From Fidelibacterota bacterium (GTDB lineage: Bacteria; Fidelibacterota; UBA8477; JABMPR01): a stretch of DNA of 34,798 nucleotides. How positions within the stretch are numbered: position 1 is the first letter of the stretch; every line of letters begins with the position of its first letter. Below are positions 1 through 8,137 of this stretch, in pieces. The position numbers and the translations under genes are program-made. Location of the stretch: positions 1-34,798 of the forward strand of contig JAIPGJ010000017.1 of the NCBI GenBank assembly GCA_021736185.1, given 5' to 3'. The notes under the pieces were generated by a model. It was not told where the DNA came from. It was given only the letters and a program-made list of their open reading frames with translations, and ran no database searches.

Positions 1-237
1 AGAACTACGAAATAACTGTTTTTGCTGTGAGCATCCATGCCTATATATTTCATAATGCAGCGCCTCCTTCTCTGGTTGATTAACGTTGGACAACCAAAAT
101 TAACCAGGAAGGACGCTGCTTTTTCATATATTGTCTACGTTCCTGCCGAGCGCCCCATAGGCAACGACTTGGCAGGCCTGGGATGGTTCCGGTGGATGAA
201 GGCAACGAAAGTAATAATCAACCAGGGGACAGGCTTA

Positions 238-954
238 ATGAATAAAGATCATGATCTAAACAGTAGCTTGAAATTCGGATATTTTTCATCCATTTCCTTA
301 TCGATTTGGACACTCATCACCTTTGGCTTTGCCATGATAGCGATCCCACCCGTCGGACCCTATTGTCCCGGCGATTGTATGAGCTATCCCTATTCTGATC
401 TTCTGGCCTATTATCCCCGGGATTACTACTGGATATATTTGGCTATCTTTCAATTATTTATCTTCATTATTTTTATGATCTCCAATCACGCCCTGGCCAC
501 ATCAGAGAAGAAAATATTCAGTTCCATCAGTAGTGCTTTTGGCCTTATGGCTGCCACCGTATTATTGATCGCCTATTTCACTCAATTTTCTGTCGTCCCC
601 ATCAGTGTCTTCAAGGGTGAAACGGAGGGCATTGCCCTGATTACTCAATATAACGGACACGGATTATTTATCGCCCTGGAAGAACTGGGCTATATTTCCA
701 TGAGCATTTCCTTGTTCTTCTTAGCCTTTGTTTTCTCCAGGAAAAATCGTTTAGAAAAGGCCATTCAATGGATCCTGATGGCACCACTGCTTGTCACGGC
801 CCTTGCTTTCGTTTATTATTCTGTTAAGTATGGTATTGACCGGGACTATCGCTTTGAAGTCGCCACCATCACCATCAACTGGCTGGTACTGATCGTGGTT
901 GGCATCTTAATCAGTATCCACTTCAAACGAAAAATGAATGCAAATTCAGCATGA
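238..954 (+). CDS. Polytopic membrane protein of unknown function
   Basis: I do not recognise the family. The reading frame is open from position 37, but the first 67 codons look non-coding. The ATG at 238, preceded by a purine-rich AGGGGACAGG stretch, gives a 238-residue protein that begins MNKDHDLNSSLKFGYF and is rich in membrane segments. About six hydrophobic helices can be seen. A Cys/Pro-rich loop (VGPYCPGDCMSYPYSDL) after the first helix could be periplasmic and disulfide-bonded. The protein ends in a basic tail (HFKRKMNANSA). The gene stands alone, followed 44 bases later by a tiny lipoprotein gene. The start is uncertain; position 37 is the alternative. Confidence 0.55.
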   Translation: MNKDHDLNSSLKFGYFSSISLSIWTLITFGFAMIAIPPVGPYCPGDCMSYPYSDLLAYYPRDYYWIYLAIFQLFIFIIFMISNHALATSEKKIFSSISSAFGLMAATVLLIAYFTQFSVVPISVFKGETEGIALITQYNGHGLFIALEELGYISMSISLFFLAFVFSRKNRLEKAIQWILMAPLLVTALAFVYYSVKYGIDRDYRFEVATITINWLVLIVVGILISIHFKRKMNANSA

Positions 955-998
955 AACATCTATCGAGGTAGAGGCCTCATCTTCAACAAGGAGGTGTA

Positions 999-1124
999 AT
1001 GAAATCAGCATCACTATCACTCTGTGTCGCTATCGGACTGTTTTCCTGTTCAAGCAACATTCCCATGAGCACGTCAATGGATGACGATATTGTTTATGCC
1101 CAACACGAAGCGATTCACTGCTGA
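999..1124 (+). CDS. Very small putative lipoprotein (41 aa), possibly a truncated gene
   Basis: The ATG at 999 has a strong Shine-Dalgarno (AAGGAGGTG) six to ten bases upstream. The product is 41 residues with an N-terminal hydrophobic segment and a lipobox-like GLFSC, so Cys17 could be the lipidated residue. The mature part would be only about 25 residues, ending YAQHEAIHC. A plus-two frame continues past the stop with protein-like sequence (TAEVQVEVTITHQFL) to a stop near 1180. A frameshifted remnant of a longer lipoprotein is therefore as likely as a genuine small lipoprotein. Confidence 0.4.
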   Translation: MKSASLSLCVAIGLFSCSSNIPMSTSMDDDIVYAQHEAIHC

Positions 1125-1205
1125 AGTTCAAGTCGAGGTGACCATCACTCATCAATTCCTCAGGGATGTTGGGCTATAGGTTATCAGGAATAAGCAGGTC
1201 TTAAA

Positions 1206-2099
1206 TTGAAAGCATGTTGGATTTTGAAGTCGCTTCTTGGAATACTTTTCACTGGCCTTGTGCTCCTTGTTATCGTCATCTCATGTGGAGAATCATGGGT
1301 CAACCAAGCCACCTTCTATCCGCGGAAAGGCTCTGAAGTCGATATCGACAGACTGCCGCCATCCATAAAGCATTTCTTTATTCCCACGGAAGACGGAGAG
1401 CAGCTCAGCTCCTTTTATGTACGAGGTGATTCCTCCAATAAAACCATCCTGTATTTCCATGGTAATGCCGGGAATGCCTCGGGGAGATTGTCTGCTGCCG
1501 TGGCTTTATCCCGGTTCCACAGCAATGTCCTGCTGATTGACTATCGGGGCTATGGTCTCAGCAGTGGCAGTCCCTCAGAAAATGGCATCTACACGGATGG
1601 GCGGGCCGCTCTGAACTACCTGGTTAATGACTTGCAGGTCGAGCCATCGACGATTTTCCTTTACGGACGATCCCTGGGTTCGGCTGTGGCGGTTGAAGTG
1701 GCCAATGACCTGCCCCTGGCCGGACTCATCCTGGTCACGCCCATTTCATCGGGCAAGCAGGTGGCTGAACATGCTGGCTATGGAAGCCTGGCTTCCCTCA
1801 TCGGTACCCCCTTTAACAATCTGGAAAAACTGGCCGGCGTCAACCTGCCCACACTTATTATTCATGGAGACAGGGATGAGGTCTTACCCCTGGAAATGGG
1901 CCAGGCCCTGCAGGATGTTGCACCTGCCGGGACCAGACTCATTGTGGTTCCCGGTGCGGGACACAATAATATTGACATGATCAACAGAACGAAGTATTAC
2001 AGAGATATTGATGAATTTTGCACAGAAGTATTGCTGGGCAGGGAAGTTGATGACAAAACGGGCACTTTCGAATTAGACGAAAATCACACTCCAATTTAG
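1206..2099 (+). CDS. Alpha/beta hydrolase, Bem46/ABHD13-like, membrane-anchored
   Basis: A serine hydrolase of the alpha/beta fold with one N-terminal membrane or signal-anchor segment (residues 8-27), so the catalytic domain is probably extracytoplasmic. The core motifs are in order: oxyanion motif HGNAG (85-89), nucleophile elbow GRSLGS with Ser156, acid Asp224 in HGDRDEVLP, and His253 in GAGHNN. This pattern is typical of the Bem46/YfhR-like group, whose natural substrates are mostly unknown. The start is a TTG at 1206; no in-frame ATG lies near the N terminus, and AAGCAGG upstream could serve as ribosome-binding site. It has 297 residues, near the normal size for this group. Esterase or peptidase activity is inference. 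Confidence 0.85.
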   Translation: MKACWILKSLLGILFTGLVLLVIVISCGESWVNQATFYPRKGSEVDIDRLPPSIKHFFIPTEDGEQLSSFYVRGDSSNKTILYFHGNAGNASGRLSAAVALSRFHSNVLLIDYRGYGLSSGSPSENGIYTDGRAALNYLVNDLQVEPSTIFLYGRSLGSAVAVEVANDLPLAGLILVTPISSGKQVAEHAGYGSLASLIGTPFNNLEKLAGVNLPTLIIHGDRDEVLPLEMGQALQDVAPAGTRLIVVPGAGHNNIDMINRTKYYRDIDEFCTEVLLGREVDDKTGTFELDENHTPI

Positions 2100-2215
2100 C
2101 CCCCCGTGATCACCCCCACGGAGGTCGCCAGCTCATTCTCTGCCAAGCCTGCAAGGGGTTCATCAGAAGGAATGACAAAAAATTGAAAGTGAATAAAACA
2201 GAGAGGATAGATTAG

Positions 2216-2878
2216 ATGATGGAATCCAATGTGTTCCAGAGGACCACCACCACAGATAAAATTATTTCAGACGCCCAGTACAATCTGGCCATTGGAGCTA
2301 CCCTGCTATGGGGATTTTTCATCAACTGGGTTCTGGTGGAGTCCGTGGATCCGAACTATTTGTACAGTATCAACCCCTTTGTGTTTATCATTCTGTACTT
2401 TGCATCCGCCATGTACGGGATTCGCCTGTTTAGCAAATCAGATGATCCGCTTAAAAGCTTTATCGGCTACAATTTTGTGGTGGTTCCCTTTGGTCTCATC
2501 GTCAATATGGTGGTCTCCCAATACAGTCCGGAAATGGTAAGTGAAGCCATCCAGATTACGGGAGGGGTGACGTTGATCATGATGATTCTGGGGGCGGCGT
2601 ATCCGGCGTTCTTCCAGAGGATCAGCGGGGCACTCACTGGAGCTTTGCTGGCAGTGATCATCGTCGAGATGTTTCAAATCTTCATCATGGGCATCCATTC
2701 CAACTGGCTGGATTGGGCTGTGGCGGCCATTTTTTGCGGCTACATCGGTTATGACTGGGGCCGGGCCAATCAAATCCCCAAAACCCTGGACAATGCCGTG
2801 GACAGCGCGGCGGCCCTGTATATGGATATCATCAACCTCTTCCTGAGAGTTCTGCGGATCGTGGGCCGGCGGAGATAA
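2216..2878 (+). CDS. Bax inhibitor-1/YccA family integral membrane protein
   Basis: A 220-residue protein with about seven membrane helices and the C-terminal signature of the Bax inhibitor-1 (TMBIM/YccA/YetJ) family: GYDWGRANQIP, then DNAVDSAAALYMDIINLFL and a basic end. Characterised bacterial relatives are pH-sensitive calcium leak channels (YetJ) or modulators of the FtsH protease (YccA); which applies here cannot be read from sequence. The ATG at 2216 follows GAGAGGATAG. There are two consecutive Met codons, so the start may be one codon later. The gene is separated by 116 bases from the hydrolase gene upstream. Confidence 0.88.
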   Translation: MMESNVFQRTTTTDKIISDAQYNLAIGATLLWGFFINWVLVESVDPNYLYSINPFVFIILYFASAMYGIRLFSKSDDPLKSFIGYNFVVVPFGLIVNMVVSQYSPEMVSEAIQITGGVTLIMMILGAAYPAFFQRISGALTGALLAVIIVEMFQIFIMGIHSNWLDWAVAAIFCGYIGYDWGRANQIPKTLDNAVDSAAALYMDIINLFLRVLRIVGRRR

Positions 2879-2945
2879 GTCCGTCCAGATGATGGAGTCC
2901 GAGGTTTTAAGCGATGAAGAATTAGCCAATGCCTGAAGGGAATGA

Positions 2946-3488
2946 ATGATTCGAAATCTATGCCTGTTACTGCTTCTCATTTTCCCTGTTTATGGTGAAA
3001 ATATTGGATCACTATTTCTAGGCACCTCCTCCATCGGTGGAAACAATGAATTCCGTCCCCGGAATTATGAGGTGAACTATGGGGTCTCAGCCGGTTTTCT
3101 GCTACCCATCAGATTCCCCATCATTGATGCTCATTACAAAGTCCGGGCGGCTTACCATCCGGCCATATCCAACCGCAGCTATGATCACACTGATTATGGT
3201 TATGTATCGGCGTCCAACGTCTTGCTGGCAGGAAAGACCATCACCCCGGGGCCATTTAAACTCCTGCCACAGCTTGGTCTGGGTTTGATTTATGAGGTGA
3301 TTTTTGACGAATGGGGTAGCGGATATTTGTATAATCTGCTCTTTTTGGATTATTCGGTAAAAGTCACCCTCCCACGCATCCCGACCCGTTGGGGTTTGCT
3401 GTTTAATTTTGAACAGGGCATTGAGACTTCCATGCCGGACTATATGCCCATGGACCGATTCCATGTATCATTGGTCTATACTTACTGA
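2946..3488 (+). CDS. Exported beta-rich (outer-membrane-barrel-like) protein
   Basis: The 180-residue product starts with a clear signal peptide (MIRNLCLLLLLIFPVYG, cleavage probably after VYG). The rest has alternating hydrophobic/polar stretches and many aromatics, and it ends in an aromatic residue (SLVYTY), as small outer-membrane beta-barrels often do. No catalytic motif or named domain was recognised. The next gene (3518) has its own ribosome-binding site 29 bases downstream and also encodes an exported protein, so the two may be cotranscribed. The barrel call rests only on composition and the C-terminal aromatic strand. Confidence 0.6.
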   Translation: MIRNLCLLLLLIFPVYGENIGSLFLGTSSIGGNNEFRPRNYEVNYGVSAGFLLPIRFPIIDAHYKVRAAYHPAISNRSYDHTDYGYVSASNVLLAGKTITPGPFKLLPQLGLGLIYEVIFDEWGSGYLYNLLFLDYSVKVTLPRIPTRWGLLFNFEQGIETSMPDYMPMDRFHVSLVYTY

Positions 3489-3517
3489 TAAATTGCAACA
3501 CTAACCCGGAGGTAATT

Positions 3518-4624
3518 ATGGTTCAAAAATATTTATGCATCCTCCTTGCCGTTGCCACATATGGACAAGTGCAATTCACGGTGCAAACCGATACCACTGT
3601 CTATTCGGTTGGTGCTCCCGTGGAAATCACCGGGAGGGTTACCAATATATCAGGGGAGACCGTGACCCTGAACTGGCCCACAGGGTGTCAGTTCAACTAT
3701 TATCTGGGATCCTGGGGCTCTTATGAATCCCACGGTTGTACCCTGGCCCTGACCTGGATTACCCTGGAACCAGCCATGTCCCACAGCTGGGAATATATCC
3801 ACAATCCCGAGGACACGACCTTTGAGGAGGGAAGCTATGCCATCGTGGGCTCCCTTTATAATGAGGAGTTCAGGTTGACACCGCCTGTGTTTATCACCAT
3901 TGGAGACGTGGAAACAGACTATTACAAAATTGGTTATGCACCACCTGCGGATTCGATGTTGCTGGTGAATGGCGGATGTACGCCAGTGGTACTGGTTCCT
4001 GTTGTAGAGCACATTTCAGACGATCTGGACCTGGTGCGGATTAATACCACGGATAATTCCTGGTATGTGTACAAGCCAGTCGATCCGTATGCAATTAATC
4101 CCTATCCCTGGGGAGCCACCGACTTTTATTTCTATATCAGAGATTCCCTGGATTATAGCTACGAACTGTTTCTGTTGCACGAATGGGAGGATTTCGCACT
4201 TGACTTTGATCAAGAAAATTACCTTTGGGTTGATGGAGATTGTACGTACCGGTTGATTCTGTCCCACGAAAATGTCGCGGTGGACAGCATTGACTATGCT
4301 TTCAAAGCGAGGATGACCGCGAGCATTGATCCGGGAGTGGTGATACCCGCGATTGTCAATGTGGAAGCGTATCCTTCACCCTTTAACCCCATGACCACCA
4401 TTGCCTTTGAACTCTTGCAGCGTGCAGATGTGGTTGTGAATGTTTTTAATCTGGCGGGTCGCCGGGTCTGGTCTACCCGTATCCTCAGATCTGAACCAGG
4501 ACACCACGAACTGGAATGGCAGGGCCAGGATCAAGGGGGCGTGGGGGTCCCATCAGGGATTTACATCATTCAAGTGGAAACCGGCCGCTTCAATGAATCC
4601 ATCAAAGTGGTCATGCTGAAATAG
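3518..4624 (+). CDS. Secreted BsuPI-domain protein with type IX-like C-terminal sorting domain
   Basis: 368 residues. A short signal peptide (MVQKYLCILLAVATYGQ) is followed by an Ig-like domain at about residues 18-125 resembling the BsuPI intracellular-proteinase-inhibitor fold (TVYSVGAPVEITGRVTN, then a GCQF strand and a SHSWEY segment). A central region rich in Asp, Tyr and Trp is unassigned. The last about 85 residues form a T9SS/FlgD-Ig-like sorting domain: YPSPFNPMTTIAF, VFNLAGRRV, PSGIYIIQV and a final Lys. Such a domain directs export across the outer membrane and surface attachment in FCB bacteria. The ATG follows GGAGGTAATT. Surface location is inferred from the tail; the BsuPI call is moderate. 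Confidence 0.75.
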   Translation: MVQKYLCILLAVATYGQVQFTVQTDTTVYSVGAPVEITGRVTNISGETVTLNWPTGCQFNYYLGSWGSYESHGCTLALTWITLEPAMSHSWEYIHNPEDTTFEEGSYAIVGSLYNEEFRLTPPVFITIGDVETDYYKIGYAPPADSMLLVNGGCTPVVLVPVVEHISDDLDLVRINTTDNSWYVYKPVDPYAINPYPWGATDFYFYIRDSLDYSYELFLLHEWEDFALDFDQENYLWVDGDCTYRLILSHENVAVDSIDYAFKARMTASIDPGVVIPAIVNVEAYPSPFNPMTTIAFELLQRADVVVNVFNLAGRRVWSTRILRSEPGHHELEWQGQDQGGVGVPSGIYIIQVETGRFNESIKVVMLK

Positions 4625-4651
4625 GATTTGAATCAAGATGGAGAAAACAAG

Positions 4652-5377
4652 ATGATAAGAATAATGTGCCTATTGCTGATGCTTCAGTTGAGCGTATCTG
4701 CTTCTGATGTGGAAAAATGGTCAATCTCTGTGTACGGATCGGCCAAAGTGGAAGTGGTGGCTGAGCTGGCCACCATTGTATACGGGGTATCCGAAAAAGG
4801 TGCCTCCATAGATGAGGCTTACGCGAAAATGAAGACGGTTATCAAAGCAGCCAATCTCGACCTCAGACGACTGGGGGTAAAAGAGAGTGATATCTTTGTC
4901 TCTAACTTTAGCTCAGGTGATAATTATTGGGGAAATTCCGCTTTTTTCAAAGCGGACAATTTTCAGGCTTCATCGCGTGTAACCATCACCAATCTTGATG
5001 TATCCCAGGTTGAGGCGGTGATTCTAAGCCTGGGTAAAAACGAAATTGATAAGATTCTGAGTGTGGTCTACAGTTTAAAATCTGATGCACCGCATAAACA
5101 AAGAGCACGGGAGATGGCCTTGCTGGCAGCCAGAGAGAAAGCCATCCAAATGGCTCAAACCCTGAAAGGCTCTATTGGTGACGCCATTGCCATTGAGGAA
5201 ATACCGGGAGTCTCCGAAGCTGGATATTCAGCAATCGCATCAAGGGGTTTACGTCAAAACCCCTTTAATGCAGTCTATGCCTACGAGGTAGCGAATAAGC
5301 CGGAAATGACATCTTTTTATCCAGAAAAAATTTCTATTGAACAGCATGTAAGGGTGGTTTTTCACCTGATTCAATGA
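4652..5377 (+). CDS. SIMPL (DUF541) domain periplasmic protein
   Basis: A 241-residue exported protein with a signal peptide (MIRIMCLLLMLQLSVSAS). The rest matches the SIMPL/DUF541 family: SISVYGSAKVEVVAELATI early on, the conserved QASSRVTITNLD middle strand, and a helical AREMALLAAREKAIQMA segment before a C-terminal VRVVFHLIQ strand. Family members such as E. coli YggE and BP26 form oligomeric channel-like rings in the periplasm and are linked to oxidative stress; the exact function is unknown. The frame opens at a TTG at 4628, but the ATG at 4652 has GGAG at a proper distance and sits directly before the signal peptide, so I chose it. It lies close behind the secreted BsuPI-domain gene. 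Confidence 0.85.
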   Translation: MIRIMCLLLMLQLSVSASDVEKWSISVYGSAKVEVVAELATIVYGVSEKGASIDEAYAKMKTVIKAANLDLRRLGVKESDIFVSNFSSGDNYWGNSAFFKADNFQASSRVTITNLDVSQVEAVILSLGKNEIDKILSVVYSLKSDAPHKQRAREMALLAAREKAIQMAQTLKGSIGDAIAIEEIPGVSEAGYSAIASRGLRQNPFNAVYAYEVANKPEMTSFYPEKISIEQHVRVVFHLIQ

Positions 5378-5425
5378 TTCACTTTAAGCTCCCCGGCTTT
5401 GGATTAAAAACCTCAGCAGGGTCGG

Positions 5426-5453
5426 TTGTTTTTTCAGTGAAAACCATTATAAT
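5426..5453 (+). promoter_or_regulatory. Putative sigma-70-like promoter
   Basis: TTGTTT at 5426-5431 and a perfect TATAAT at 5448-5453 are separated by 16 bases, 33 bases before the ATG of the DUF4386 gene at 5487. The match suggests a housekeeping promoter for the membrane-protein cluster that follows. FCB bacteria often use divergent promoter consensus, so this call is tentative. Confidence 0.35.
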
Positions 5454-5486
5454 GGAAGCAATCAAGTGGGGATAAAGGAAAAAAAC

Positions 5487-6200
5487 ATGCAAACGAATAT
5501 CCAAGCTTCAGGGTTTTCTCATCTTTCGTTACGAACTTATGCACTGGTTGCAGGACTGGGGCTATTGCTCATGGCCATCCTGGCTCCCATCGCCAATTTT
5601 GGTGTCATGGAAGCGCTGGTTGTTCCTGGTGATGCAGCGACCACGACCAATAATATTGCAGCCTCTTCTGGCTTGTTCCGCACAGGCATCCTGCTCTTTC
5701 TCGTTGTGGTCGTTCTTGATGTCATCGTGGCCTGGGCGCTTTATGGACTGCTTCATCCAGTTAACCAGAGTCTTTCTTTATTGGCTGCGTGGTTCAGGGT
5801 GGTCTATGCTACGATTCTGGCGGTGGCTCTGGGTAACTATTTAAATGTACTTCAGCTGGTCAGTAGAGATTATTTACAAATCTTTGGCAGCGGCCAGCTA
5901 CAGGCCCAGGTCCAGTTATCGCTTAATGCTTTTACCGATCTATGGAATCTGGGGTTGGCCATCTTTGGTCTTCATTTACTCCTGGTTGGCTATCTGGCCT
6001 TCAGGTCGGGCTTCATCCCCATCTTTCTGGGTGTCCTGGTCTTTATCGCCGGGCTGGGCTATACCATCGATGGCATGGGAGGGATTATTTCACAGGATTA
6101 CTCTCTGTCCCTGGCCATGTTCACCTTTGTTGGCGAAGTATTGCTCATATTCTGGTGTTTGTGGAAAGGTTTCAAAGGTTTCGAACTGGATACCGAATAG
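5487..6200 (+). CDS. DUF4386 family membrane protein
   Basis: A 237-residue, strongly hydrophobic protein with about six membrane helices. The family arrangement is recognisable: an N-terminal LRTYALVAGLGLLLMAI helix, a SSGLFRTGILLFLVVVVLDV segment, an AWFRVVYATILA helix and a late GYTIDGMGG loop. DUF4386 proteins have no established function. The ATG at 5487 has AAGGAA at 6-10 bases and fits the family N terminus better than the GTG at 5466. Two small membrane-protein genes of unknown family follow, perhaps one transcript, although 158 bases separate this stop from the next start. Confidence 0.8.
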   Translation: MQTNIQASGFSHLSLRTYALVAGLGLLLMAILAPIANFGVMEALVVPGDAATTTNNIAASSGLFRTGILLFLVVVVLDVIVAWALYGLLHPVNQSLSLLAAWFRVVYATILAVALGNYLNVLQLVSRDYLQIFGSGQLQAQVQLSLNAFTDLWNLGLAIFGLHLLLVGYLAFRSGFIPIFLGVLVFIAGLGYTIDGMGGIISQDYSLSLAMFTFVGEVLLIFWCLWKGFKGFELDTE

Positions 6201-6358
6201 AAAACAACGCTGGATGAAGACCTCGATCTGATCCATACAGACAGATCTCGAATAAACCAGATTCTTGAATTTCAGGAGTATATTGATACACCACAATATA
6301 TGTCAGCCGAGTCGTATCATTATATTTTGACGAAGACGAGGAAAAAGGAGGGGCGGTC

Positions 6359-6811
6359 GTGAGCAAAACAAAAGTGATTACCGTGTTGTTGTACGCTGTA
6401 GTTGTGCTCATCACGGCCGGGGCGGGGTTGCAATTTATGACGGCCACGCAATTTTTTGATTATCACGCCAAAGCCTGCGGGTTGAATTGGAGCAGTTTGA
6501 ATCCCGATCTGCAGATGCTGATTCTGGCTGGTTTTAAGGTCACGGGCGCCGGTTTTCTAACGGTGGCTTTAAATTTGTTTCTCATGATTGTTTTTTCCTT
6601 TACCAAAAATGGTGTGAGCTGGTCAGGCGTGGCCATCCCCCTGGTGGGGCTGGTCTTCTGGTCAGTAGTATTATCCACCACCCTCCTGGTCTTTTCTGCT
6701 ACCGGTGCTGAGGCTCCCTGGGGCATCAGTTTGTTTTGTGTCATAGCCCTGCTGGTGGGTTTGTTTATCTCTCAGCGGGAGTTAAAACAGATGGAACAAG
6801 CAACGGAGTAA
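6359..6811 (+). CDS. Small four-helix membrane protein of unknown function
   Basis: 150 residues starting from a GTG at 6359, which has a strong AAGGAGG ribosome-binding site. Four hydrophobic helices can be seen, the first covering about residues 6-28; a short polar loop contains YHAKACGLNWSSLNPD. I do not recognise the family. The stop codon is followed immediately by the ATG of the next membrane-protein gene at 6812, so the two are almost certainly translationally coupled and may act together. Confidence 0.65.
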   Translation: MSKTKVITVLLYAVVVLITAGAGLQFMTATQFFDYHAKACGLNWSSLNPDLQMLILAGFKVTGAGFLTVALNLFLMIVFSFTKNGVSWSGVAIPLVGLVFWSVVLSTTLLVFSATGAEAPWGISLFCVIALLVGLFISQRELKQMEQATE

Positions 6812-7186
6812 ATGAGCATGTGGATAAAAACCATACTTCTGCTCGTTTTGACCGTGATTGTCTTTTTGTCGGGGTATTGGCTGCACCGTGCCGGGAGTCC
6901 CTATGGGACCTTCGTCCTGGCCATTCACAAACTAGTCGCCCTGGTGGCCATTGTGATAATTGGCAGTCTTCTGGTTGCGGCTCAGCGTCGGATTGGTTTG
7001 TCAGGAGGGGATGCTTACGTGGTTGCTGCTGCTGTGGTGCTGCTTATTGCCGCCATGGCCAGCGGAGGGTTCATCAGCGCCATGGAGACAGCCCCCAAAT
7101 GGGTGCTGGTTTTCCATCGGATTATCCCGTATTTTTCAGCTATTGCAGCAGGAGCTTGTGTCTATATTTCTTGGGTAAAAGCATAG
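6812..7186 (+). CDS. Small four-helix membrane protein, coupled to the upstream gene
   Basis: 124 residues with four membrane helices. Histidines lie inside or at the edge of helices (YWLHRAG, AIHKLVAL, VFHRIIPYF), a pattern reminiscent of small haem- or quinone-associated membrane proteins, but no family was recognised. The ATG directly abuts the upstream stop (TAAATG), and the SD must lie within the preceding gene (GGAACAAGCAACGGAG). The His pattern is an observation only; haem binding is speculation. Confidence 0.65.
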   Translation: MSMWIKTILLLVLTVIVFLSGYWLHRAGSPYGTFVLAIHKLVALVAIVIIGSLLVAAQRRIGLSGGDAYVVAAAVVLLIAAMASGGFISAMETAPKWVLVFHRIIPYFSAIAAGACVYISWVKA

Positions 7187-7270
7187 CTTAACTGGAGCTC
7201 CAGGCTTTCAGCCGGGCCAAGTGTAGAGCCAGACAAAAAAGCCGGGAGTTCTCACAAGGAGCGAGATTGT

Positions 7271-7528
7271 ATGCTGTCAGAGCTACCCAATATTGGGAAA
7301 GTGCTTGAGCAACGCTTGGAGGCGGTGGGTATACACACACCGGCAGATCTGTCTGAAGTCGGGAGTGTCGGTATTTTGCAGAGATTGGAAGCCATCCATG
7401 AACCGGGCTGTCTTAGCATGCTCTACGCCCTGGAGGGAGCCCTCCGCGGAACTCGCTGGCACACTTTACCGGCTGAGATTAAAGGTCAGTTAAAAGCAGA
7501 ACTGAAAACACTTCAAGCTGGAGATTAA
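7271..7528 (+). CDS. TfoX C-terminal-domain protein (helix-hairpin-helix-like)
   Basis: An 85-residue protein that is essentially a stand-alone TfoX C-terminal domain. The N-terminal LPNIGKVLEQRLEAVGI is the helix-hairpin-helix-like stretch typical of the family, and CLSMLYALEGALRGTRWHTLP is the second conserved block. The TfoX N-terminal domain is absent, as in many stand-alone members. In gammaproteobacteria full-length TfoX/Sxy regulates competence; for the isolated domain the role is unknown, and nucleic-acid or protein binding is inferred from the fold. A good AAGGAGCG ribosome-binding site precedes the ATG at 7271. Confidence 0.85.
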   Translation: MLSELPNIGKVLEQRLEAVGIHTPADLSEVGSVGILQRLEAIHEPGCLSMLYALEGALRGTRWHTLPAEIKGQLKAELKTLQAGD

Positions 7529-7540
7529 TCCAGTCGAACC

Positions 7541-8137
7541 ATGGCACCCTTAATTCAACGACGCGTTTTTGCCTTCATGCTCCTGCTATGCAGTTTTTGT
7601 GGCGGTCGGCAAGTTCTGGCCCAAAACCCCATTTTTTTGGGCGAAGATCTGGTGTTTTATATTAGCGACTCCCTGTGTGTTCTACGTGGCGAGTATCACT
7701 TTCTCAATCCCTCTCAAAACCCGGTGAAGACCCGCTTGTTTTATCCTTTCCCGGTCAGCGAGGAATTGCCCTTTCCGGATGAGATCGAGGTTTTGTCCAT
7801 GGAAACGGGCAATCACCTGCCCCTCCTGGGGTCTGAAACGGGAATCTCCTTTCTTCTGACCATGGAACCCCTGGCTCAGGCAAATATTCAGATCGAATAC
7901 TGGCAGCCTGCCGAGAGCCAGAGATTCGAATACATTTTAACTTCAACCCAAAAATGGGGCCGCGCGCTGAAGTGGGCCAACTATGAGATTCATATTCCTG
8001 AGCATCTAGAGTTGGAAGAGTGTTCCCTGGGTTGGGATACAAGCTGGGTTGAAATAGAAGAAACAATATACTCCATTTCCAGGGAGAATTATATTCCGAC
8101 GCAAGATTTTGAATTAAGATGGGGGCTTAAAAAATGA
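7541..8137 (+). CDS. Exported protein of unknown function
   Basis: 198 residues with an N-terminal signal peptide (RRVFAFMLLLCSFCGGRQVLAQ, cleavage near LAQ). The mature part is beta-rich with short Pro-containing segments (FYPFPVSEELPFPDEIEV). It is vaguely like DUF4424-type exported proteins, but I would not assign it. Its end overlaps the next gene by four bases (ATGA at 8134-8137), which strongly suggests translational coupling with the sorting-domain protein downstream. Met codons at 7541 and 7577 are both possible starts. Confidence 0.6.
   Translation: MAPLIQRRVFAFMLLLCSFCGGRQVLAQNPIFLGEDLVFYISDSLCVLRGEYHFLNPSQNPVKTRLFYPFPVSEELPFPDEIEVLSMETGNHLPLLGSETGISFLLTMEPLAQANIQIEYWQPAESQRFEYILTSTQKWGRALKWANYEIHIPEHLELEECSLGWDTSWVEIEETIYSISRENYIPTQDFELRWGLKK

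Noticed and set aside
1-237. N-terminal 67 codons of the first membrane protein
   Set aside because: Composition is not membrane-like or family-like and the start at 37 lacks a ribosome-binding site; kept only as an alternative.
2438-2980. Minus-strand frame of 180 codons
   Set aside because: It is antisense to the Bax-inhibitor-like gene, with His/Asp-rich composition typical of a shadow frame.
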